The notes beneath the pieces are model-generated. The model was not told where the DNA came from and ran no database searches. It worked only from the letters and a program-made list of their open reading frames with translations. A stretch of 5,746 nt of DNA from Bradyrhizobium sp. (GTDB taxonomy: Bacteria; Pseudomonadota; Alphaproteobacteria; Rhizobiales; Xanthobacteraceae), in the NCBI GenBank assembly GCA_028290165.1, contig JAQGKJ010000505.1:1-5746 (forward strand). Reading direction: 5' to 3'. Both the position numbers and the translations under genes were made by a program. Positions within the stretch are counted from its first letter, which is position 1. Every line of letters starts with the position of its first letter. Positions 1 to 5,746 of the stretch are shown here, piece after piece.

Positions 1-624
1 CGCCGCGTCCGACCGCCAAAGCGAATCGATCCTCTCCTGGATGATGATGACCTGACCCGGCAGCGATTTGACGATGCGCTGGACCGCCAGCGCGCTGCTG
101 CCGTTCGGCAAGGTGATATCGGTTGCGCCGGTTTGCTGACCCGGCGCCGTCAGCGGCAGCGCGGCGCTGACGACGTCGAGGATGCTGCTGGTATCGCCAA
201 GCGCGGCCTCGATCGGAACGCGGGCGAGCACGCGGTGGTCGGCGCCGATCACGATGACGTGCCGGCCGGCTGCGACACCCCATGATGGAATGAGGCCGGG
301 CAGCAGGAGTTGCAGGCGCTCGAATGTTGCCGTGCGATCCTGCCGGACCGAGGCGATGCGGTCGAGCCGCTCGGCCAGGAAATCGGCGACAGCCGCCAGG
401 TCGCGCTTGATCGATGCGCGCTTCTGACGGTTCTGATCGACCACCTGCACGAACGCGCCAAGGCAGATGGTGATCAGGAAAGCGATAATCAGGGTAGGCA
501 CCGCACGGCGGAGCGCCGGCTCCGCTATCAACAGCCTGTGGTAGGCCGGTTTCGCGATCGATTGCGCCAATCCCTTGATCGAATCGGATTGGACGCACGC
601 GCTCGCCGCGTGTGCGCGCGCCAT
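1..624 (-). CDS. Membrane-anchored sensor protein, probable sensor histidine kinase (N-terminal part, runs off left edge)
   Basis: The reading frame is open from an ATG at 624 to the window edge, giving 208 residues with no stop. The start is supported by GAGGGGG eight bases upstream. Residues 1-38 are a cytosolic leader. Residues about 42-62 (VPTLIIAFLITICLGAFVQVV) form one clear transmembrane helix, followed by a charged, helical segment (about 64-105) and a compact alpha/beta stretch (about 120-200, with HVIVIGADHRVLARVP and QVIIIQER) that looks like an extracytoplasmic sensing domain. This order fits the front end of a PAS-containing sensor histidine kinase, and the N-terminus resembles such proteins as I remember them from Bradyrhizobium. 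The kinase domains would lie outside the window, so the kinase call is inference; a GGDEF or other output domain is possible. It is 220 nt downstream of the CDF gene and probably has its own promoter. Confidence 0.72.
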   Translation of the reverse strand, partial: MARAHAASACVQSDSIKGLAQSIAKPAYHRLLIAEPALRRAVPTLIIAFLITICLGAFVQVVDQNRQKRASIKRDLAAVADFLAERLDRIASVRQDRTATFERLQLLLPGLIPSWGVAAGRHVIVIGADHRVLARVPIEAALGDTSSILDVVSAALPLTAPGQQTGATDITLPNGSSALAVQRIVKSLPGQVIIIQERIDSLWRSDAA

Positions 625-632
625 GCCTTTAG

Positions 633-639
633 CCCCCTC
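633..639 (-). promoter_or_regulatory. Ribosome binding site of the sensor gene
   Basis: GAGGGGG on the minus strand, eight bases before the ATG at 624. The frame stays open further upstream, with a possible GTG at 690, so this site is what decides the start. Confidence 0.6.
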
Positions 640-723
640 GGAAAAAACTTTTGCACCGGTTCGGACGAGCCCCAGTCCCTTCCGAATCACAGCGATTTGA
701 ATCCAGTTTTTGCGGGCTGTCGA

Positions 724-777
724 GAGTCAACGATTCGTTAATGCAAATAAATCTTGTCCAACGGCGAATCGGGACTC
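724..777. repeat. Imperfect inverted repeat in the sensor gene's upstream region
   Basis: The left arm GAGTC-aa-CGATTCG (724-737) pairs with the right arm CGAATCG-g-GACTC (765-777). This gives 12 paired bases with a 2/1 internal mismatch, around a 27-nt AT-rich centre. Each arm carries two GANTC sites. A weak minus-strand -35-like TTGGAC (756-761) lies in the centre, so the arms may flank a promoter. It could be a binding site for a dimeric regulator or an RNA hairpin at the end of the CDF transcript. Confidence 0.4.
727..741 (-). promoter_or_regulatory. CtrA-box-like sequence
   Basis: The minus strand reads TTAA-N7-TTGA, one base from the TTAA-N7-TTAA CtrA consensus known from Caulobacter and relatives. 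The seven-base spacer is CGAATCG and contains a GANTC site. It lies about 105 nt before the sensor start codon. A single near-match can arise by chance; the surrounding GANTC cluster and the sensor-kinase context make it worth recording. Confidence 0.3.
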
Positions 778-844
778 CAAATTGCCCGCAAAACTACCGG
801 CAAGATGAGTCCGAAACGAGAACGCGTCCGAATTTGCAAATCCG

Positions 845-2224
845 TTACCCGTCCGGGGGCTCGGCGTGGCTGATGACGCGCTTCACGGTCGGAAACGCGC
901 GGCGCAACGCGCGCTCGATCTCATCGACGCTCTCGTGAACCTTGATCACGCTCATTGAGGGCGCGGCACGGCAATGGAAGTTAACGATTTCACCGGCGTC
1001 GGTATCGCGCACCCGGACGCTGTGTATGTCATCAATCGCGCCATTGGCGGCGAAGCGCGACAGCGCGGACTTGATGGTTTCGACGCGGTCGGCCGCGGCA
1101 TCGGTACCCATCGGCAATTCCGGTTCCAGCGGCTCGATATGGGTGTCGACCTCGACGTCCTCGCCGAATTCCTCGCGGATGTTGCGCTCCAGCTGCTGCG
1201 CGATGTCGTGGGCGGCGTTCAGCGCCATCTCGCCGTCGACTTCGAGATCGATGCTCACCGTCAGCTTGCCGCCGAGATCGTGCACGGTGACATGGTGGAT
1301 GGCGAGACCGGAATTGCGGGCGATCACCATGATGCGTTCGCGCACGCTTTCGTTGTTGCGCGCGACCGGTACCGCGGTGAACGTCAGGTCGGCATCGCCG
1401 AGCGCTTTTGTGACGGCGGCCTGCGCCTTGCGCTTGATCTCCTCGACCCGGTCGATCGGATAGGTGCGCGGCACCTGCACGATGGCGTCGATGAAATGCG
1501 TCGATCCGACCATCCGCACCCGTAAGCGTTCGACCCCGACCACGCCGGGCACCGCCCTGATGGCGGCTGTGGCTTTTTCCGATGCCCCTTCAGGGGCGCG
1601 GTCGAGCAGGGTTTCCACGGTGGAACCCGCCAGCCGCAGGCCCAACAGCGCGATCATGACCGCCACCGCGACGGCGGCGGCGGCGTCGCCCCAGGCATAG
1701 CCCAGCCCCGAAAGCGCCAATCCGATGATGACCGCGACCGAGCCGAGCACGTCGGAGGCGAAATGCAGCGCGTCGGCGGCCAATGCCTGGCTCTTGGTGG
1801 CGCGCGCCGCGCGATGCAGCGCCCGCGCGCGCCAGAAATTCACCGCGATATCGATCAGCAGAACGACAAACGGGATCGCCGAGATCGTCGGGGGCGGCGC
1901 ACCCTCGTGCAGACGGCTCCAGGATTCGACCAGGATGCCGCCCGCCAGCACATAGAGCATGGCGATGATGCCGAGCGCGGAGATGCTCTCGAGCTTGCCG
2001 TGGCCATAATGATGCTCCTTGTCGGCGGGAAGGTCGGAAACCCGCACCACCATCCAGGTAACGACGGTCGCGACCACGTCGACCGAGGAATGCAGGGCCT
2101 CCGAGATCAGCGCGAGGCTGCCGATGGCAATGCCGACCACGAATTTGGCTGCGGCCATGCCGGCGCTGGCAAATATCGAAATGGCCGCGACGCGGGATTT
2201 GACGGTGTGTTCGGGATGACTCAT
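845..2224 (-). CDS. Cation diffusion facilitator (CDF) metal efflux transporter with extended C-terminus
   Basis: 459 residues. Residues 1-205 are the six-helix CDF transport domain that exports divalent metal (Zn, Fe, Co, Mn or similar) in exchange for protons. The metal-site pairs are visible as HxxxD in helix 2 (H45, D49) and HxxxD in helix 5 (H154, D158), and the family signature HHYGHGKLE sits at 71-79. Two His-Asp sites often go with zinc, but the metal cannot be fixed from sequence. The tail of about 255 residues is far longer than the usual 80-100 and divides into three similar alpha/beta units (about 210-290, 292-366, 377-457). The second and third end in H-x-E-P-like motifs (DTHIEP, ISHAEP). 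The frame is open upstream to 2545, but that part overlaps the solute-binding gene; the ATG at 2224 begins MSHPEHTVKSRVAAISIFAS, a typical CDF start. No good Shine-Dalgarno precedes it. A gap of 167 nt from the gene upstream suggests its own promoter. Confidence 0.93.
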   Translation of the reverse strand: MSHPEHTVKSRVAAISIFASAGMAAAKFVVGIAIGSLALISEALHSSVDVVATVVTWMVVRVSDLPADKEHHYGHGKLESISALGIIAMLYVLAGGILVESWSRLHEGAPPPTISAIPFVVLLIDIAVNFWRARALHRAARATKSQALAADALHFASDVLGSVAVIIGLALSGLGYAWGDAAAAVAVAVMIALLGLRLAGSTVETLLDRAPEGASEKATAAIRAVPGVVGVERLRVRMVGSTHFIDAIVQVPRTYPIDRVEEIKRKAQAAVTKALGDADLTFTAVPVARNNESVRERIMVIARNSGLAIHHVTVHDLGGKLTVSIDLEVDGEMALNAAHDIAQQLERNIREEFGEDVEVDTHIEPLEPELPMGTDAAADRVETIKSALSRFAANGAIDDIHSVRVRDTDAGEIVNFHCRAAPSMSVIKVHESVDEIERALRRAFPTVKRVISHAEPPDG

Positions 2225-2266
2225 GGGCGGGGGTGTAGCAGCCCGCCATGGAACATTAAAGACGCG

Positions 2267-2292
2267 ATCGAATGCGATAGTTGCTATTCGAT
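2267..2292. promoter_or_regulatory. Perfect 7-bp dyad, candidate operator of the CDF gene
   Basis: ATCGAAT (2267-2273) and ATTCGAT (2286-2292) are exact inverted copies with 12 bases between them, centred about 55 nt upstream of the CDF start in an AT-richer stretch. A further related element, CTATTGCG, follows at 2304-2311. The size and place fit an operator for a dimeric regulator, but I do not recognise it as a known Zur, Fur or MntR box, and no regulator gene is next to it. Confidence 0.35.
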
Positions 2293-2342
2293 TGCAGCAA
2301 CCGCTATTGCGAATTATTCCGAGTTTAAAATTGCTTCGCAAG

Positions 2343-2360
2343 CCAGGACACCGATCCTGG
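2343..2360. terminator. Small hairpin in the gap after the solute-binding-like gene
   Basis: CCAGGA (2343-2348) pairs with TCCTGG (2355-2360) around a six-base loop, 32 nt past the stop of the gene at 2392-3120. Read on the minus strand, a TTTT run appears only about 14 bases later, so this is at best a weak intrinsic terminator. It may work together with the hairpin at 2381-2400. Confidence 0.25.
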
Positions 2361-2380
2361 AATTTTCGTGAACGGCACAA

Positions 2381-2400
2381 GCGCCATCTGGCTATGGCGC
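2381..2400. terminator. Hairpin over the stop codon of the solute-binding-like gene
   Basis: GCGCCAT (2381-2387) pairs perfectly with ATGGCGC (2394-2400); the TAG stop (2394-2392) lies in the loop and at the stem base. The minus-strand sequence after it is TTGTGCCGTT, only partly U-rich. It could aid termination or protect the 3' end of the upstream operon mRNA. Confidence 0.3.
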
Positions 2401-3120
2401 CCTCACGACGCCTCTGAGGCCTGCGCGCTCCACGGCCTGGGCGAGCAGGCCGCTGGCTTGTACGTCTGCGACGAAGCGGCGGACATATTCCGTGGAGGCT
2501 TCGCGGCCCTTCGGGGTCGCAATCGCGATGTGTTCGACGCCCCATCGGCCATCGAGCACGCGCGCGCCCGGCATCTGGTCGGACATCTCGAACAAGGTCG
2601 GCTTGTTGGTGGCGAACACGTCGAGCTCTCGACGTTCGAACATCTCGATGGCGCGCTTTGAGTTTTCAGCCGGCACCACCCTCGCATTTGGCAGGACATT
2701 CGGAATGGTGCCTTGCGACGTGCTTCCCTGGGTGACGCCGACCCGAATACCAGCTTTTTCTGCTTCTGAAATCGTCGTGATCGGAGAAGCGGCAGGGACG
2801 AGGTATCCCAGCTCGAGCGAAATCAGCGTGTCGCTGAAGCTGACGTCGACCGCGCGCGCCGGCGTTGCGTTGCTGATCGTGAAATCGACATCTCCCGCCT
2901 TCATGGCCTCGAGCACTTCGGCAATTCGCTGAAACTGCACCTGCTCGAAGGGGACGCCAAGCCGTTTTGCAAATTCCTTGCCGAGATCGATGCCGATGCC
3001 ATGCATTTCTCCGGTCGTGCTGTCTCTGGCAATGGACAGCGGACTGCCGGGAAAAACGCCGACGCGCAGCTTGCCGGTGGGGGCCAACACCGCTCGCGCC
3101 TCGACGACAGCAGGACACAT
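2392..3120 (-). CDS. Family-3 solute-binding-like protein without signal peptide
   Basis: 242 residues, near the mature length of bacterial extracellular solute-binding proteins of family 3 (the periplasmic part of amino-acid ABC importers). Visible family features are the opening strand GKLRVGVFPGSPLS (16-29), the GIGIDLGKEFAKRLG segment (41-55), the TISNATPAR ligand-loop region with R89, and GVTQGSTSQGT (128-138) in lobe 2. It begins MCPAVVEARAVLAPTG with no hydrophobic signal sequence, and a stop codon 14 codons upstream in the same frame excludes a longer form. The ATG at 3120 has GGGGAAG five bases upstream. The Asp usually found after the lobe-2 DxxxxD-type strand, which binds the ligand amino group, seems replaced: here the run is LDVFATNKP (166-174). 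No permease or ATPase gene is nearby. A cytosolic ligand-binding or sensing role is possible. It is the last gene of the three-gene unit, 42 nt after the reductase. Confidence 0.9.
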   Translation of the reverse strand: MCPAVVEARAVLAPTGKLRVGVFPGSPLSIARDSTTGEMHGIGIDLGKEFAKRLGVPFEQVQFQRIAEVLEAMKAGDVDFTISNATPARAVDVSFSDTLISLELGYLVPAASPITTISEAEKAGIRVGVTQGSTSQGTIPNVLPNARVVPAENSKRAIEMFERRELDVFATNKPTLFEMSDQMPGARVLDGRWGVEHIAIATPKGREASTEYVRRFVADVQASGLLAQAVERAGLRGVVRAP

Positions 3121-3125
3121 CGGTT

Positions 3126-3132
3126 CTTCCCC
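3126..3132 (-). promoter_or_regulatory. Ribosome binding site of the solute-binding-like gene
   Basis: GGGGAAG on the minus strand, five bases before the ATG at 3120. It supports a start that leaves the protein without a signal peptide. Confidence 0.45.
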
Positions 3133-3162
3133 GGGGCCGGCTGGGCGGACAGCCAGCCAGCG

Positions 3163-4131
3163 CTACAGCGTCACGACAATCTTGCCGAGATGCTTGTTGG
3201 CTTCCATGTGCTGGAACGCCTTGCCGATATCGTCGAATGAAAACACTCTGTCGATCGGCAATTGCAGTTTGCGCGATTCCACCGCGCCCCAGATGTCTTT
3301 GCGGACTTCGTCAAAAATCTCGCGGATTTCCTCGATCGAGCGGGTACGGAAGGTGACTCCGATATAATTGATGCGGCGCGCGGCGTGGAGATCAAAATTG
3401 AATTCGGCACGGGTGCCGCCGAGCCTGCCGACATTGACGATGCGGCCTTTTATCTTGGCGGCGGCCAGATTCTGGCTCGCGACCTTGCCCGAGACCTGGT
3501 CGACGATCAGATCGACACCTTCGCCGTTCGTTGCTTTCAGGACCTGGTCGACCCAGCCGGGATCACTGGAATCGACCGCGAGGTCCGCGCCGAATTCCTT
3601 CAAGCGTCCGCGCCGCGTTGCGTCGGTCGACGATCCGATCACGATTTTGGCGCCCTTGAGCTTTGCGATCTGCAGCGCCATCAGGCCGACGCCGGAGCTT
3701 GCGCCTTGAATCAAGACGGACTGGCCGGGCTGCAACGCGCCATTGGTCACCACCGCATTGTGCATGGTGGCGAGCGCGACGGGGAGGGTGGCCGCTTCCT
3801 CAAAATTCATGTTCGAGGGCGCGCGGAACAGCCGGCCGTGATCGGCGAGGGTATATTCGGCGAACGCGGCGCCGCCGGAGCCCATGATCTTGTCGCCGAC
3901 CTTGACGCCTTGGGCCTCCGGGCCAAGCTCGGCAACCTCGCCAGCCCATTCGATGCCGAGCACGGCGCCGACGCCGCCGGCGCTGCCATGGGCATGGCCC
4001 TTGGTCATGCCGAGGTCGGCGCGGTTGAGGCCGCAGGCGCGCACTTTAACCAGCACCTGCGTGCCTTTCGGCGCGGGCTTTGCCACCTCGGTGATTGCAG
4101 CGCCGTTGGCGCCGTAGACATAGGCTTTCAT
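3163..4131 (-). CDS. Zinc-independent MDR oxidoreductase, quinone oxidoreductase (NADPH:quinone reductase)-like
   Basis: 322 residues, the usual length for quinone oxidoreductases of the medium-chain dehydrogenase/reductase superfamily. Residues 1-115 form the GroES-like catalytic domain, with CGLNRAD at 33-39 and LGIEWAGEV at 58-66. Residues about 120-255 form the Rossmann domain, with IQGASSGVG at 141-149 binding the dinucleotide. The following GSSTDATRRGR (166-176), with Ser/Thr and Arg residues, favours NADPH, which is inferred. Neither the structural zinc cysteine cluster nor a full catalytic zinc set is present, which separates it from alcohol dehydrogenases. It probably reduces quinones or alpha,beta-unsaturated carbonyls in the cytosol. 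The ATG at 4131 has GGGA eight bases upstream. It lies 35 nt after the nitronate monooxygenase-like gene and 42 nt before the solute-binding-like gene, so all three are likely one operon. The exact substrate cannot be told. Confidence 0.93.
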   Translation of the reverse strand: MKAYVYGANGAAITEVAKPAPKGTQVLVKVRACGLNRADLGMTKGHAHGSAGGVGAVLGIEWAGEVAELGPEAQGVKVGDKIMGSGGAAFAEYTLADHGRLFRAPSNMNFEEAATLPVALATMHNAVVTNGALQPGQSVLIQGASSGVGLMALQIAKLKGAKIVIGSSTDATRRGRLKEFGADLAVDSSDPGWVDQVLKATNGEGVDLIVDQVSGKVASQNLAAAKIKGRIVNVGRLGGTRAEFNFDLHAARRINYIGVTFRTRSIEEIREIFDEVRKDIWGAVESRKLQLPIDRVFSFDDIGKAFQHMEANKHLGKIVVTL

Positions 4132-4166
4132 GAAATCATTCCCGGTTGGTCGGTGATGTCAGCTGT

Positions 4167-5173
<1,007 letters not shown>

Positions 5174-5188
5174 GATGTTTTTCCGCGG

Positions 5189-5214
5189 CGCGGGGCAACC
5201 CGCGAACGTTTTTT
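5189..5214 (+). terminator. Intrinsic-terminator-like hairpin on the plus strand, without a plus-strand gene
   Basis: CGCGGG (5189-5194), loop GCAA (a GNRA tetraloop when read on this strand), CCCGCG (5199-5204), then AACG and six T (5209-5214). It would end a plus-strand transcript, yet every gene in the window runs the other way. Read on the minus strand, the same stem sits in the leader of the nitronate monooxygenase-like gene, 27-42 nt before its start, and lacks a T tract. Confidence 0.4.
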
Positions 5215-5242
5215 GAGTTTTCAGGAGCAAGGATGCCGTCAC

Positions 5243-5285
5243 GCCCGCCAAATGTCCACGCCTGTTCCATGCGGAAATGGCGGGC
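5243..5285. repeat. 43-nt imperfect palindrome between two minus-strand genes
   Basis: GCCCGCCA (5243-5250) and TGGCGGGC (5278-5285) are perfect 8-bp arms. Inside them TCC-a-CGC (5255-5261) can pair with GCGGA (5271-5275) with a one-base bulge, giving a long stem-loop. No T tract follows on either strand. It lies 42 nt past the stop of the fumarylacetoacetate-hydrolase-family gene and may mark its transcript end, or be one copy of a dispersed palindromic repeat. Confidence 0.4.
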
Positions 5286-5326
5286 TATGGGCGGCGATTT
5301 GCAGGCCTGCGACGGCGTGAAGGGGC

Positions 5327-5746
5327 TTAGTGCCGAAACTCGTTGTGCAGTTCACCAATACCGTCGATTGCGATGGTGACCGCGTTGACTGGCTCTTTCA
5401 TCACGCCGACGCCGATCGACGTGCCGCAGCAGATCAGGTCGCCCGGCAGCAGCGTCATGTCATGCGAGATCATGCTGACGAGTTGCTGGGAGCTGAAGAT
5501 CATATCGGAAATTGGATAGTTCTGACGCTCGGCGCCGTTGAGAATGGTTCGTACCACCAGTTTCGCGGGGTCGATCGCCGAGGTGATGACAGGCCCAAAC
5601 GGGCAGAAGCTGTCATAGCCCTTGGCGCGCGCCCATTGGGCAAAGGTGGCATCTTTGCCGATAATGTCCGATGCCGTGATGTCGTTGACGCAGGTGTAGC
5701 CAAAAATAAACTCATCGGCTCGGTCGACCGACACCTCGCGGCATTT
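5327..5746 (-). CDS. Fumarylacetoacetate hydrolase (FAH) family protein, C-terminal part (runs off right edge)
   Basis: 139 residues to the stop at 5327, and the frame continues through the right edge. A GTG at 5734 could be taken for a start, but the residues before it (KCRE) continue a normal FAH strand, so the gene begins outside. Family marks are GYTCVNDITASD (residues 16-27 of the fragment), whose ND aspartate matches the third metal ligand of the family, the W-x-R-x-K-x-x-D-x-x-x-P-x-GP region (about 39-52), LLPGDLICCGT (99-109) and GTSIGVG (108-114), where most members have GTPxGVG. The family cleaves or isomerises C-C bonds in beta-dicarbonyl or oxo acids with Mg or Mn, for example acylpyruvate hydrolase, oxaloacetate decarboxylase and 2-hydroxyhepta-2,4-diene-1,7-dioate isomerase. 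The two N-terminal glutamate ligands cannot be checked. The 164-nt gap after it suggests it is not part of the next operon. Confidence 0.92.
   Translation of the reverse strand, partial: KCREVSVDRADEFIFGYTCVNDITASDIIGKDATFAQWARAKGYDSFCPFGPVITSAIDPAKLVVRTILNGAERQNYPISDMIFSSQQLVSMISHDMTLLPGDLICCGTSIGVGVMKEPVNAVTIAIDGIGELHNEFRH

Larger units (their letters stand above)
684..811. promoter_or_regulatory. Cluster of seven GANTC (CcrM-type) methylation sites upstream of the sensor gene
   Basis: GANTC occurs at 684-688, 699-703, 724-728, 732-736, 766-770, 773-777 and 807-811. The rest of the window has roughly a dozen such sites, including one just inside the sensor gene at 581-585, so this is a strong local excess. 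In alphaproteobacteria GANTC is methylated by CcrM, and its methylation state in promoters is read by GcrA and affects cell-cycle genes. The cluster fills the gap between the CDF stop and the sensor start, where the sensor promoter must lie. Cell-cycle control is inferred. Confidence 0.5.

Noticed and set aside
690..690. GTG at 690 as an alternative start of the sensor gene
   Set aside because: The frame is open, but it has no better ribosome binding site, would extend into the GANTC-rich regulatory region, and the ATG at 624 has a strong GAGGGGG.
783..804. TTGCC/GGCAA hairpin as terminator of the CDF gene
   Set aside because: Only five paired bases, a 12-nt loop and three T after it; too weak to list as a feature.
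832..841. Perfect 10-bp palindrome ATTTGCAAAT just after the CDF stop codon
   Set aside because: Too short and isolated to assign; no U tract or second copy supports a terminator or operator.
2225..2545. N-terminal extension of the CDF gene to an ATG at 2545
   Set aside because: The added 107 residues are Arg-rich, overlap the solute-binding-like gene out of frame and lack CDF similarity; the ATG at 2224 gives the normal CDF N-terminus.
5301..5310. Palindrome GCAGGCCTGC downstream of the FAH-family stop
   Set aside because: Perfect but loopless and single; short GC-rich palindromes are common in DNA of this composition.
5732..5734. GTG start for a 135-residue FAH-family protein
   Set aside because: The upstream residues continue the family sequence to the window edge, and known family members are much longer with metal ligands before this point.

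Overview
The window looks like ordinary chromosome from a high-GC alphaproteobacterium, most likely a Bradyrhizobium or Rhodopseudomonas-type member of the Hyphomicrobiales. This rests on the strong G/C bias in third codon positions, on the protein families, and on my recollection of similar proteins in Bradyrhizobium. No database search was run. All six supported genes lie on the minus strand, so transcription runs from the right edge to the left edge. I see no mobile element, CRISPR array, tRNA or rRNA.

Layout in transcription order: (a) 5746-5327, the C-terminal part of a fumarylacetoacetate-hydrolase-family enzyme, cut by the right edge. (b) 5326-5163, a 164-nt gap with a 43-nt imperfect palindrome and a terminator-like hairpin that points the wrong way for the genes. 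(c) 5162-2392, a compact three-gene unit: a nitronate monooxygenase-type flavoprotein, a quinone oxidoreductase-like MDR protein, and a family-3 solute-binding-like protein with no signal peptide. The gaps inside this unit are 35 and 42 nt, so co-transcription is likely. (d) 2391-2225, an AT-richer 167-nt gap with two small hairpins near the end of the unit and a perfect 7-bp dyad upstream of the next gene. (e) 2224-845, a cation diffusion facilitator (CDF) metal exporter with an unusually long cytosolic tail. (f) 844-625, a 220-nt regulatory gap packed with GANTC sites, containing a near-match to a CtrA box and a long imperfect inverted repeat. (g) 624-1, the N-terminal 208 residues of a membrane-anchored sensor protein, probably a sensor histidine kinase, cut by the left edge.

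Functionally, the three-gene unit reads as small-molecule redox metabolism (an FMN oxygenase plus an NAD(P)H reductase) with an attached ligand-binding protein of unknown role. The CDF exporter probably has its own promoter and handles divalent metal efflux. The most interesting non-coding signal is the gap in front of the sensor gene. Seven GANTC sites in 128 nt, one inside a CtrA-like box, suggest that the sensor is wired into the CcrM/GcrA/CtrA cell-cycle circuit. I found no convincing new multi-gene system; the remaining observations are local peculiarities of otherwise familiar families.
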